A stretch of 64,000 bases of DNA from Leisingera sp. ANG59 (GTDB taxonomy: Bacteria > Pseudomonadota > Alphaproteobacteria > Rhodobacterales > Rhodobacteraceae). Position numbers and translations under genes: made by a program. Below, one piece after another: positions 57,126-64,000 of the stretch. Location: contig NZ_WLCM01000004.1 in assembly GCF_013317235.1 (NCBI RefSeq), forward strand, positions 293,849 to 357,848, in the 5' to 3' direction. Position 1 is the first letter of the stretch. Every line of letters starts with the position of its first letter. The notes under the pieces were generated by a model. That model was not told the DNA's origin. It was given only the letters and a program-made list of their open reading frames with translations, and searched no databases.

Positions 57126-57937
57126 TCTGGCGGGCGCTGTTACTGGGAGCTGCCGTGCTGGCCTATGCCGCGAGCGCAATGGCACAGGGAACCGGCCTGC
57201 GCCGCCTGACCGATCGGGATGACCTGTTCGGCTGGGAAGCTGTCGGACGGCTTGAGCTGAACGGTCAAGGCTATTGCACCGGTACGCTGATTGCGCCGGA
57301 ACTGGTGCTGACGGCGGCCCACTGCGTTTACGACAAAAACAACGGCTTGCGCCCGGCAGGTCAGATCAGGTTCCGCGCCGGGCTGCGTGACGGGGTTGCG
57401 GTTGCCGACCGCCAGGCGCTGCAGATCGCAGCCCACCCCGGTTATGATCCGCGCCGCCGCCTGAATATGGAGAACATCCGCCATGATGTGGCGCTGATCC
57501 GCTTGGCGGAGCCAATTCCCAGCAGCCAGGCGGCTGCCTTTGCGCTGCATTCGGGCAAGGAATACGGCAGCGGTATTTCTGTGACCTCCTATGGCCAGGG
57601 CCGGGCTGAAGCGCTGTCGCGCCAGCGGGAATGCAACCTGATGGGAGAGCACAAGGGCGTGCTGATGATCGACTGCAATGTCACCTTTGGCTCCTCAGGG
57701 GCGCCGGTGTTCTCGCAGGCCGGCGGGCGCGGGCGGATTTTGGCGCTGGTTTCGGGCGGCGGTAATTTCCAGGGCGAGAAGGTCGCCTTCGGAATGAAGC
57801 TGCCTGAACGGGTGGCCGAGCTGAAGGCGCAGCTGCGCCGCAATCCAGTGGCTTTGCCGGACCGGCGGATCAAGCGGATCCGCGTCGGCAGCGGCACCTC
57901 TGCAGGCGGTGCAAAATTTGTCAGCGTCGGTGACTGA
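57122..57937 (+). CDS. Secreted trypsin-like serine protease (paralogue 3)
   Basis: The 271-residue protein has a signal peptide (residues 1-22, ending AMAQ). The S1 triad is H67 in LTAAHC, D122 in IRHDVALI and S192 in FGSSGAPVF. Asn186 occupies the position six residues before the serine, where the tandem partner has Asp and the 2076 paralogue has Leu. If that position sets specificity, the three differ. The C-terminal tail with GAKFV matches the partner. It shares an operon with paralogue 2 (ATGA overlap), indicating a local duplication and joint export. Confidence 0.88.
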   Translation: MIWRALLLGAAVLAYAASAMAQGTGLRRLTDRDDLFGWEAVGRLELNGQGYCTGTLIAPELVLTAAHCVYDKNNGLRPAGQIRFRAGLRDGVAVADRQALQIAAHPGYDPRRRLNMENIRHDVALIRLAEPIPSSQAAAFALHSGKEYGSGISVTSYGQGRAEALSRQRECNLMGEHKGVLMIDCNVTFGSSGAPVFSQAGGRGRILALVSGGGNFQGEKVAFGMKLPERVAELKAQLRRNPVALPDRRIKRIRVGSGTSAGGAKFVSVGD

Positions 57938-57944
57938 AAAACCT

Positions 57945-57973
57945 CTTGAAGCCGCATTTTCCGCTTCCTATCT
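57945..57973 (+). promoter_or_regulatory. RpoH (sigma-32)-type heat-shock promoter for hsp20
   Basis: CTTGAA (57945-57950), 17 bp, then CTATCT (57968-57973) fits alphaproteobacterial RpoH promoters (CTTG ... a C/T-rich TATNT -10). It lies about 100 bp upstream of the small heat-shock gene and just after the protease stop, leaving a long 5' leader. Confidence 0.65.
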
Positions 57974-58048
57974 CAGGATTATCCGGGCAGCCGCTGATTG
58001 GGGTCCGGAGCAAAACCAGCCTGTCCCTGCGGGGAGGGCACCCTGAAA

Positions 58049-58065
58049 TCGCTCATCAATGAGGA
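58049..58065 (+). promoter_or_regulatory. ROSE-like RNA thermometer hairpin masking the hsp20 ribosome site
   Basis: In the mRNA, UCGCUCA pairs with UGAGGA around a UCAA loop: U-A, C-G, bulged G, C-G, U-A, C-G, A-U. The UCGCU word matches the conserved UYGCU of ROSE thermometers, which pairs with the AGGA Shine-Dalgarno sequence and leaves one G bulged out, exactly as here. The AGGA lies six bases before the hsp20 ATG. The leader upstream can form one or two more stems, as ROSE leaders do. Confidence 0.65.
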
Positions 58066-58071
58066 TGGAAA

Positions 58072-58536
58072 ATGCGTACTTTTGATTTTGCACCGCTGCA
58101 CCGTGCCACCATCGGCTTTGACCAGATCGCCAGCCTGATGGACCGCGCCCTGAGCGCCGACGCCGCCCAGTCCAGCTACCCGCCCTACAACATCGAGAAG
58201 ACCGACGCCGACAGCTACCGTATCTCAATCGCTGTTGCGGGTTTCTCTGACGAGGACCTGAACGTCGAAGTGAAGGAAAACGCGCTGGTCGTGTCCGCCA
58301 AGAAAGCAGAAGACGGCGACGGCCGCACCTTCCTGCACCGCGGTATTGCCACCCGCGCATTCGAACGCCGTTTCACCCTGGCCGACCACGTCCATGTGAC
58401 CGGGGCCAGCCATGAAAACGGCATGCTGCATATCGACCTGCACCGCGAGGTGCCGGAGGCGCTGAAACCGCGCCGGATCGAAATCTCCTCCTCCCGCCCG
58501 AGCCGCCCGGAGATCGAGGCCAAAGCGGTCAACTGA
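58072..58536 (+). CDS. Small heat-shock protein, Hsp20/IbpA family
   Basis: The 154-residue Hsp20 family chaperone has an N-terminal IbpA-like start (RTFDFAPLHRATIGFDQIASLMD) given here only in part as DFAPLHRATIGFDQI. The alpha-crystallin domain has YPPYNIEKTDADSYRI, VAGFSDEDLNVEV and the late motif ENGMLHIDLHREVPE. It binds unfolding proteins during heat stress and hands them to DnaK/ClpB. Control by an RpoH-like promoter and a ROSE-like thermometer is indicated upstream, and a strong terminator follows, so it is a single-gene unit. Confidence 0.95.
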   Translation: MRTFDFAPLHRATIGFDQIASLMDRALSADAAQSSYPPYNIEKTDADSYRISIAVAGFSDEDLNVEVKENALVVSAKKAEDGDGRTFLHRGIATRAFERRFTLADHVHVTGASHENGMLHIDLHREVPEALKPRRIEISSSRPSRPEIEAKAVN

Positions 58537-58564
58537 TCCACTGGACAACGGTTCGTGCGCACGA

Positions 58565-58594
58565 AGCCCCCTGGTTCTGCCAGGGGGCTTTTTT
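58565..58594 (+). terminator. Intrinsic terminator after hsp20
   Basis: AGCCCCCTGG, a short loop, CCAGGGGGCT and a six-T run form a textbook rho-independent terminator 29 bp after the hsp20 stop. Confidence 0.95.
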
Positions 58595-58676
58595 GTCACG
58601 GGAGCTTATCAATAACGGCAGGAACCGACGTCGGATGGGGGTACTTTAGCAGGTTTTGCTTAGTTCTTGAGAAGAC

Positions 58677-58699
58677 GTTTTTGGCGCTGTTTTTGGCGC
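58677..58699. repeat. Tandem 11-mer upstream of the globin gene
   Basis: GTTTTTGGCGC occurs twice (58677-58687 and 58689-58699) with one base between, a 12-bp period. It lies in an AT-rich stretch about 80-100 bp before the globin start. It could be a tandem operator or a replication slip. Confidence 0.5.
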
Positions 58700-58780
58700 A
58701 AACGCACATATCTTATTCATAGAAGCGCATGTAACCATTGGGCGACTTTCACATTTTGTTATCAAGTCTAGGAGAAGTGC

Positions 58781-59173
58781 GTGGACCCTCGGGATGTCGA
58801 AATCGTCAACGGAAGCTTCGCGAGTATTTTTTCTCAGAAAGCTGCGCTTGCCGATCATTTTTATAAGCATCTGTTTATAGAGTTGCCGCACGTACAGCCT
58901 TTGTTTGGAGGTGAACTAGCGAAACAAAAGGAGATGTTTTCAATTATGCTTGCCGCAGCAGTGAGGAGCATTTCGGACGAGCGTGATCTCGGTAAGCTAT
59001 GTGAAGGCTTGAAATCATCTCACGCGGCCTATGGTCTCGGAAGCATGGAAGCTGCGAAGGCGTCGAAATCTCTGATGCAAGCTTTTAAGGATGTCTTGGG
59101 CAGCGAATTTGACAAGGAGCTCGAAGGCGCTTGGGAAAGGACCATCGCCCGGTTAATTCAGGCGATGGTCTAG
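58781..59173 (+). CDS. Single-domain globin (bacterial haemoglobin-like)
   Basis: The 130-residue protein aligns by eye with the globin domain of flavohaemoglobins. Tyr28 sits at B10 (HFYKHLF), Phe42 at CD1 (HVQPLFGGE), Gln49 near E7 and His81 at F8, the haem ligand (KSSHAAYG). No reductase domain follows, so it needs an external electron donor. Likely roles are oxygen or nitric oxide binding. It starts with GTG behind AGGAGA. Codon use is markedly more AT-rich than its neighbours, suggesting lateral transfer. It is convergent with gabD, separated by a few bases. Confidence 0.85.
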   Translation: MDPRDVEIVNGSFASIFSQKAALADHFYKHLFIELPHVQPLFGGELAKQKEMFSIMLAAAVRSISDERDLGKLCEGLKSSHAAYGLGSMEAAKASKSLMQAFKDVLGSEFDKELEGAWERTIARLIQAMV

Positions 59174-59181
59174 AGGTCTAA

Positions 59182-60654
59182 TCAGACCGACATGCAGATG
59201 TATTTCATCTCCAGATAGTCCTCGATGCCGTGGTGGCTGCCTTCGCGGCCCAGGCCGGACTGCTTGACGCCGCCGAACGGCGCCACCTCGGTGGAGATGA
59301 TGCCGGTGTTGACCCCGACGATCCCGTATTCCAGCGCCTCGGCCACCTTGTACACGCGGCTGAGGTCCTTGGCGTAGAAATAGGACGCCAGGCCGAAGAT
59401 GGTGTCATTGGCCATTGCGATCACCTCGTCCTCGTCCTCGAACTTGAACAGAGGGGCGAGGGGGCCGAAGGTCTCATCGGTGGCAAAGGCCATCTCCTGG
59501 GTCGCGCCCTTGACGATGGTCGGCTGGAAGAAGCTGCCGCCCAGCTCCGACGGGTTGCCACCCAGGATCACTTCGCCGCCTTTCGAGGTCGCATCGGCAA
59601 TATGCTCCTGCACCTTCTCGACCGCTTCCTTGTTGATCAGCGGGCCGAAGTGGATGCCGTCCTTGAGGCCGTCGCCGACGTTCATCTTCTCCACTGCAGC
59701 TTTCAGCTTCTCCGCAAAGGCATCGTAGACGCCAGCCTGCACATAGATGCGGTTGGCGCAGACACAGGTCTGGCCGTTGTTGCGGAACTTGCACATGATG
59801 GCACCTTCGACGGCGGCATCCAGATCAGCGTCGTCAAACACGATGAAGGGCGCGTTGCCGCCCAGCTCCATCGAGCACTTCATGACAGTGTCCGCGGCCT
59901 GGCGCAGCAGGATGCGGCCGACCTCGGTGGAGCCGGTGAAGGTCAGCTTGCGCACCGCGTCGTTCTCGCAGAATTCCTTGCCGATGTCGGAGGCGCGCGA
60001 GGACGGCACCACGCTGAACACGCCCGCCGGGATGCCGGCGCGGTCTGCCAGCACCGCCAGCACGATCGCCGACAGCGGGGTCTCCGCCGCGGGGCGGGCG
60101 ACAAAGGCGCAGCCCGCGGCCAGCGCCGGGCCGGCCTTGCGGGTGATCATCGCGTTGGGGAAGTTCCAGGGGGTGATCGAGGCAGCAACGCCGATCGGCT
60201 GCTTCAGCACGGTAATGCGCTTGTCGCGCTGATGACCGGGGATGGTTTCGCCGTAGATCCGCTTGGCCTCTTCCGCAAAGAACTCAATGAAGGAGGCGCC
60301 ATAGGCGATCTCGCCGCGGGATTCCGCCAGCGGCTTGCCCATCTCGGCGGTCAGGATCACCGCCAGGTCTTCCTGGTTCTCCATCATCAGGTCGTACCAC
60401 TTGCGCATCGCATTGGCGCGTTCCTTGCCGGTCCACTTGGCCCAGTCCTTTTGCGCGGCATGAGCCTGGGCGATGGCGCCCGCCACCTGCGCGCGGCTGG
60501 TGTCGGCCACTTGGGCGATCACGTCGCCGCGGGCGGGGTTGCTGACGTCAAACGTGCCTTCGCCATCGGTAAACTGGCCGCCGATGTAGGCGCGGGTTTC
60601 CAGCAGGCTGGGGTCATTGAGCAGGGATTTCAGGTCTGTGGTTGCGTCGAGCAT
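59182..60654 (-). CDS. gabD: Succinate-semialdehyde dehydrogenase
   Basis: The 490-residue aldehyde dehydrogenase family enzyme is closest to NADP-type GabD. It shows ITPWNFPNAMITRKAGPALA, the catalytic glutamate segment MELGGNAPFIVF, the catalytic cysteine in NNGQTCVCANRIYV and the C-terminal PFGGVKQSGLGREG. It oxidises succinate semialdehyde to succinate, the last step of GABA and related amine breakdown. I start at ATG 60652-60654; the open frame continues to 61560, antisense to the hydrolase gene, without family support. No gabT is in the window. Confidence 0.94.
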   Translation of the reverse strand: MLDATTDLKSLLNDPSLLETRAYIGGQFTDGEGTFDVSNPARGDVIAQVADTSRAQVAGAIAQAHAAQKDWAKWTGKERANAMRKWYDLMMENQEDLAVILTAEMGKPLAESRGEIAYGASFIEFFAEEAKRIYGETIPGHQRDKRITVLKQPIGVAASITPWNFPNAMITRKAGPALAAGCAFVARPAAETPLSAIVLAVLADRAGIPAGVFSVVPSSRASDIGKEFCENDAVRKLTFTGSTEVGRILLRQAADTVMKCSMELGGNAPFIVFDDADLDAAVEGAIMCKFRNNGQTCVCANRIYVQAGVYDAFAEKLKAAVEKMNVGDGLKDGIHFGPLINKEAVEKVQEHIADATSKGGEVILGGNPSELGGSFFQPTIVKGATQEMAFATDETFGPLAPLFKFEDEDEVIAMANDTIFGLASYFYAKDLSRVYKVAEALEYGIVGVNTGIISTEVAPFGGVKQSGLGREGSHHGIEDYLEMKYICMSV

Positions 60655-60837
60655 TGCGGGCCTCCCGGGTGTTCTGTTGCTGGAATGGAAATCAGCTGCG
60701 CATTGATATGTCCAGAAGGATTGATGAGTCCAGAATTTGATCAAATTTCCGGCAAAGAATTTTGGGTCAAGCAATTTGACATGTGCTGTGCCAGACTGTC
60801 TGGTAGCCGCAAAGAATAAGAACAGGGGAGATTGGGC

Positions 60838-61623
60838 ATGGAATTGGATGATGCCTATGCCAACGGGGCCTATATCGAGAATGCAGACAAGTACCCGCCG
60901 CGCTGGGCGGCCTCGGCAGAGGATTTCCGCAACAGCCTGCACGAGCGAGCCCGGCTGGACATCCCCTATGGCGAGGGGGAACGGCAGAGATTCGACCTGT
61001 TCCTGCCTGAAGCCCCCCCTAAGGGCCTGTTTGTCTTTGTCCACGGCGGCTACTGGCTGGCCTTTGACAAGAGCTCCTGGTCGCACTTGGCCCGTGGCGC
61101 GCTGGCGCATGGCTGGGCGGTGGCGATGCCGTCTTATGACTTGTGCCCGGACGTGCGGATTGCCGATATCACCCGTCAGATCGCGGCCGCTGTGACGCGG
61201 ATTGCAGAGGAAGTTGACGGTCCGATTTCCTTGGCGGGCCATTCTGCGGGCGGCCATCTCGTGGCGCGGATGCTGGACAGGGCGCTGCTGCCGCCTGAGG
61301 TGGGCGAGCGGATCAAGACGGTGATCCCGATCTCTCCGCTGGCGGATCTGCTGCCTTTGCTGCGCACCTCGATGAATCAGAAATTCAAAATGGATTCCGC
61401 AGCCGCCGTGGCAGAAAGCCCGGTGGAGATGCAGGACCGTTACCCGGCGGAGGTCACCGTCTGGGTCGGCGGCGAGGAGCGCCCGGCGTTTCTGGATCAG
61501 GCGATCTGGCTGGTGGAGGCCTGGGGTGCGGATCATGTGATTGCCTTCGGCAAGCACCATTTCAACGTGATCGATCCGCTTGCGGATCCGGACAGCGATC
61601 TGGTGGCGCTGATCGTGAATTGA
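60838..61623 (+). CDS. Alpha/beta hydrolase, kynurenine formamidase-like
   Basis: The 261-residue alpha/beta hydrolase has the oxyanion motif FVHGGYWLAFDKSSW, the nucleophile elbow LAGHSAGGHL and a C-terminal histidine in GKHHFNVIDPL. The HGGYW motif is characteristic of the kynurenine formamidase-like (BNA7) group, but other carboxylesterases share it. AGGGGAG precedes ATG 60838. It is divergent from gabD and on the same strand as creatinase, 190 bp away, so an amide or imide substrate linked to creatinine/creatine breakdown is possible but not shown. Confidence 0.83.
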   Translation: MELDDAYANGAYIENADKYPPRWAASAEDFRNSLHERARLDIPYGEGERQRFDLFLPEAPPKGLFVFVHGGYWLAFDKSSWSHLARGALAHGWAVAMPSYDLCPDVRIADITRQIAAAVTRIAEEVDGPISLAGHSAGGHLVARMLDRALLPPEVGERIKTVIPISPLADLLPLLRTSMNQKFKMDSAAAVAESPVEMQDRYPAEVTVWVGGEERPAFLDQAIWLVEAWGADHVIAFGKHHFNVIDPLADPDSDLVALIVN

Positions 61624-61813
61624 GCACGGCGGCGGTGGGCGGAATCGCCCACCCTATGGGGCGTAAAAAACTTCTTGCCAGAATCCGCTTTCCGCCGCAT
61701 CTTCCGGCTTAAGGGCCAGGCGATGGCGTCGCCGCATGGAATACATGCCAGCCCCCACATTCCAAAACTGTCCTGAACGCCGGGACCTTTCTTGTAAGAA
61801 GGAAGGGTCTGAT

Positions 61814-63022
61814 ATGACTGCACGTCCTGAAATGTACCGTTTTCACAATGGTGAGAAGGCGCCGCTGCAATTTGCTGTCTCCGAGTATGAGGCGCGGATC
61901 GCGGGCCTGCGCAAGATCTTGGCCGAGACCGGGGTGAGCGCCGCGGTCTTCACCTCGATGCACAACATCTCCTACTACTCGGGCTTCACCTATTGCGCCT
62001 TCGGGCGTCCCTACGGCCTGGTGGTGACTGCCTCCGAGGCCGTGACCATCTCGGCCGGCATTGACGCGGGCCAGCCCTGGCGCCGCTCGTTCTGCGACAA
62101 CATCACCTACACCGACTGGCAGCGCGACAATTTCTGGCGTGCGATCAAGTCTGTAAGCGGCGAAGGAGTTGTGGTTGGCTACGAAAGCGACCACCTGACC
62201 CTGCTGCAGAAGGGCAAGCTGGAAGCCTTCCTGGCGCCGTCCAGGCTGGTTGACCTCTACGAGCCGACCATGCGCCAGCGGATGGGAAAATCCGCAGCCG
62301 AGCTGGACATGATCCGGGCCGGGGCCGCGGTGGCTGACGTGGGCGGCTTTGCGATCCGCGATGCGGTCAAGGAAGGCGCGCGGGAGATCGACGTGGCGAT
62401 GGCCGGCCGTGATGCGATGGAGCTGGAGATTGCCAAGCGCTTCCCCGATGCCGAGTACCGCGATACCTGGGTCTGGTTCCAGTCCGGCATCAACACTGAC
62501 GGCGCCCACAACCCGGTGACGGGCCGCCGACTGGAGCGCGGCGACATCCTGTCCTTGAATACTTTTCCAATGATTTCAGGGTACTACACGGCTCTGGAAC
62601 GCACCATGTTCGTGAAGGAAGTGGATACTGAGTCCCTGCGCATCTGGGAGGCCAATGTGGCGGCCCATGAGCTGGGTATTTCGCTGTTGAAGCCGGGTGC
62701 GAGCTGTGCGGAAATCACCCACAAGATCAACGCCTTCTTTGAAGAGCGGGATCTGCTGCAGTACCGCACCTTCGGCTATGGCCATTCGTTCGGCGTCTTG
62801 TCGCATTACTATGGCCGCGAGGCGGGCCTTGAGCTGCGCGAGGACATCGACACGGTGCTGGAGCCGGGCATGGTGATCTCGATGGAGCCGATGCTGACCA
62901 TCGCCGACGGCCAGCCGGCGGCCGGCGGCTACCGCGAGCATGACATCCTGATCATCCACGAAGACGGCAACGAGAACATCACCAAGTACCCCTACGGGCC
63001 GGAGTTCAACGTCGTCGGCTGA
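61814..63022 (+). CDS. Creatinase (creatine amidinohydrolase)
   Basis: The 402-residue enzyme of the M24 pita-bread fold matches known creatinases closely by memory: FTSMHNISYYSGFTYCAFGR, GQPWRRSF, ITYTDWQRDNF, WFQSGINTDGAHNPVTGR, YRTFGYGHSFGVLSHYYGRE and EPGMVISMEPM. It hydrolyses creatine to sarcosine and urea without metal. The length equals that of the Pseudomonas enzyme. I start at ATG 61814. The downstream sarcosine pathway genes are not in this window; a hairpin follows the stop. Confidence 0.93.
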   Translation: MTARPEMYRFHNGEKAPLQFAVSEYEARIAGLRKILAETGVSAAVFTSMHNISYYSGFTYCAFGRPYGLVVTASEAVTISAGIDAGQPWRRSFCDNITYTDWQRDNFWRAIKSVSGEGVVVGYESDHLTLLQKGKLEAFLAPSRLVDLYEPTMRQRMGKSAAELDMIRAGAAVADVGGFAIRDAVKEGAREIDVAMAGRDAMELEIAKRFPDAEYRDTWVWFQSGINTDGAHNPVTGRRLERGDILSLNTFPMISGYYTALERTMFVKEVDTESLRIWEANVAAHELGISLLKPGASCAEITHKINAFFEERDLLQYRTFGYGHSFGVLSHYYGREAGLELREDIDTVLEPGMVISMEPMLTIADGQPAAGGYREHDILIIHEDGNENITKYPYGPEFNVVG

Positions 63023-63043
63023 GGCAGGATGAACACGAAAATT

Positions 63044-63070
63044 CAGGGGGTGCCATGCGTGCACCCCCTG
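63044..63070. terminator. Hairpin between creatinase and the PRMT-like gene
   Basis: CAGGGGGTGC, a 7-base loop and GCACCCCCTG make a perfect 10-bp stem between convergent genes. Its right arm is part of the GTGCAC repeat at 63059. There is no T-run, so its strength as a terminator is unsure. Confidence 0.5.
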
Positions 63071-63075
63071 TGCAC
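63059..63075. repeat. GTGCAC repeat, second site
   Basis: GTGCAC at 63059 and 63070 (11-bp period) lies within the same 18-base block found at 48451, and is followed by CAGGCGCCCC at a similar distance. Here the repeat is between convergent genes. Confidence 0.65.
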
Positions 63076-63101
63076 CGGGCAGGCGCCCCGCGGGTTCGAA
63101 G

Positions 63102-64000
63102 CTAGTGAAAGGCTTGGCCTAGGGGATGAGCATTCGGGGCCTCTGACGGCGGGCGAACCGGGGCTTGCGGAGCCGCCGCGCCAGGGCCGAGCAGCTGGCG
63201 GTGCGCGATCCACCCCCGGGTCATCCACAGGGCGGCGGCGGCAGGCTCCTCTGCAGCCTGCAGCAGGTCTTGTACTGACAGGCTCAGCCGGGCAGCGTCG
63301 TGCTGGGCGGTCACTCTCAGGCGGTCGCCGGCCTTTGCCGTTTCCGGATGGTCCAGCAGGAAGGCAGTGCGCCCCCAGTGGCCGCCGGAGTGCAGCCCGT
63401 TCGCCACCTGTATGCCGGGGGCCAGATCCATTTCAAAGCTGACCAGCACCGCGTGGATGCTGCCTGCCGCGGTGCAGGCGAGTTCCGTTGTGCTACGCGC
63501 CGGATTGATGTCCGGCCGGGTGAAGTCAAACGCGAACAGTTCTGTTACCGGGCCCAGGGGGCGCAGTCCGCAGGCTTCGAAATCGTTTGGGGTAAGCTGC
63601 GCGACGCGCGCAAAGCGGTGAAAGGCGCTGAGGTCGAAGCCCTCAGCCTGCTGCGGGCGCCAGAGGTCCAGCAGCTGGCGGCTTTCTACCGGCTGGGCCA
63701 ACAGCGTTCCTTGTTCCGGGATCGCGCGCGCGTCTGGCTTGGCAAGCGCGGCCATGGCATGGGTGAGTGTGGCAAGCGCGCCTTCGCCGAGGAGAACGGT
63801 GTCAACGATTTCCGAGATCACCACATCTGCCCGCTCCGGAATATCCTCGCCCACCACAATGTCATGCGACCACTTCGGGATCACCGTGATGCGGTCGCTC
63901 AGGCCGTTGTCCGCGATCACTTGCGTCGCGGCCTGGGCGATCAACGGCTGCTGCTCGCAGGTGTAGACATGTTTTGCACCGGCGCGCGCCGCCAGCATGG
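63102..64000 (-). CDS. PRMT-like (type III arginine methyltransferase-like) protein, 5' end cut
   Basis: The visible 298 residues run off the right edge. They begin inside a Rossmann methyltransferase fold: MLAARAGAKHVYTCEQQPL is motif I continuing into the acidic cofactor loop, then NGLSDRITVIPKWSHDI and the double-E-like segment VISEIVDTVLLGEG. That last block resembles the PRMT7 pattern more than small-molecule methyltransferases. A beta-barrel-like C-terminal part follows. If correct, it would methylate a protein arginine or similar group. Bacterial members are poorly studied, so the substrate is unknown. Confidence 0.75.
   Translation of the reverse strand, partial: MLAARAGAKHVYTCEQQPLIAQAATQVIADNGLSDRITVIPKWSHDIVVGEDIPERADVVISEIVDTVLLGEGALATLTHAMAALAKPDARAIPEQGTLLAQPVESRQLLDLWRPQQAEGFDLSAFHRFARVAQLTPNDFEACGLRPLGPVTELFAFDFTRPDINPARSTTELACTAAGSIHAVLVSFEMDLAPGIQVANGLHSGGHWGRTAFLLDHPETAKAGDRLRVTAQHDAARLSLSVQDLLQAAEEPAAAALWMTRGWIAHRQLLGPGAAAPQAPVRPPSEAPNAHPLGQAFH

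Noticed and set aside
59174-59192. Small GGTCT/AGACC hairpin between globin and gabD as a terminator
   Set aside because: The stem is only 5 bp, it overlaps the gabD stop, and there is no T-run.
60655-61560. Upstream extension of gabD by about 300 codons
   Set aside because: It is antisense to the alpha/beta hydrolase, which has clear catalytic motifs; the extension has no aldehyde dehydrogenase sequence and the canonical start lies at 60654.

Overview
The window is a gene-dense, GC-rich (roughly 60-65 %) chromosomal segment. It looks like a marine alphaproteobacterium of the Rhodobacteraceae, Roseobacter group (Phaeobacter, Leisingera or Ruegeria-like). The reasons are the pca genes with a divergent PcaQ-type LysR gene, a FYDLN (TIGR02300) protein, the leu genes interleaved with an exonuclease-like and a membrane-protein gene, glcDEF, and class III cyclase/TPR proteins. 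This assignment is by gene content only; no search was run. I see no phage, insertion sequence, CRISPR array or plasmid functions.

Layout. 1-10.2 kb: a truncated chemoreceptor, a trypsin-like protease, and a four-gene minus-strand operon for a Bap-like repeat adhesin with its own type I secretion apparatus (tolC-like, lapB-like ABC, lapC/HlyD-like). 10.9-15.8 kb: the prkA-yeaH-spoVR (ycgB) stress operon. 15.8-20.2 kb: glutathione-dependent formaldehyde dehydrogenase, then copA-cueR behind a recognisable CueR-type promoter. 20.3-24 kb: the protocatechuate branch (pcaQ divergent from pcaC-pcaH-pcaG plus a BKACE/DUF849 gene). 24-35.3 kb: a SARP-like TPR regulator, a second chemoreceptor, tRNA-Ala, a FYDLN protein, a YgjP-type metalloprotease, a class III cyclase, a GntR regulator, and a second cyclase broken by two in-frame stops. 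35.7-42.4 kb: a complete dppABCDF-type peptide ABC transporter operon with a terminal LysR gene. 42.4-48.2 kb: tRNA-Pro and the leucine genes leuB, leuD, leuC with two interposed genes. 48.5-52.2 kb: an MscS channel, rsfS, rlmH and two small conserved genes. 52.2-57.9 kb: glcDEF and two tandem trypsin-like proteases. 57.9-64 kb: hsp20 with an RpoH-like promoter and a ROSE-like RNA thermometer, a low-GC globin, gabD, an alpha/beta hydrolase, creatinase, and a truncated PRMT-like methyltransferase.

How the genes work together. Most of the window is catabolic and stress-response capacity: aromatic ring cleavage, glycolate, peptide and creatine use, and copper, formaldehyde, heat and osmotic defence. 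The adhesin/secretion operon and chemoreceptors point to a surface-associated lifestyle. The points I consider most worth following up are the BKACE gene in the pca operon (possible CoA-transferase/thiolase bypass), the ROSE-like thermometer, the three secreted protease paralogues with a non-standard serine motif, the doubly nonsense-mutated cyclase, the perfect operator-like palindrome before glcD, and a leader ORF coupled to rsfS.
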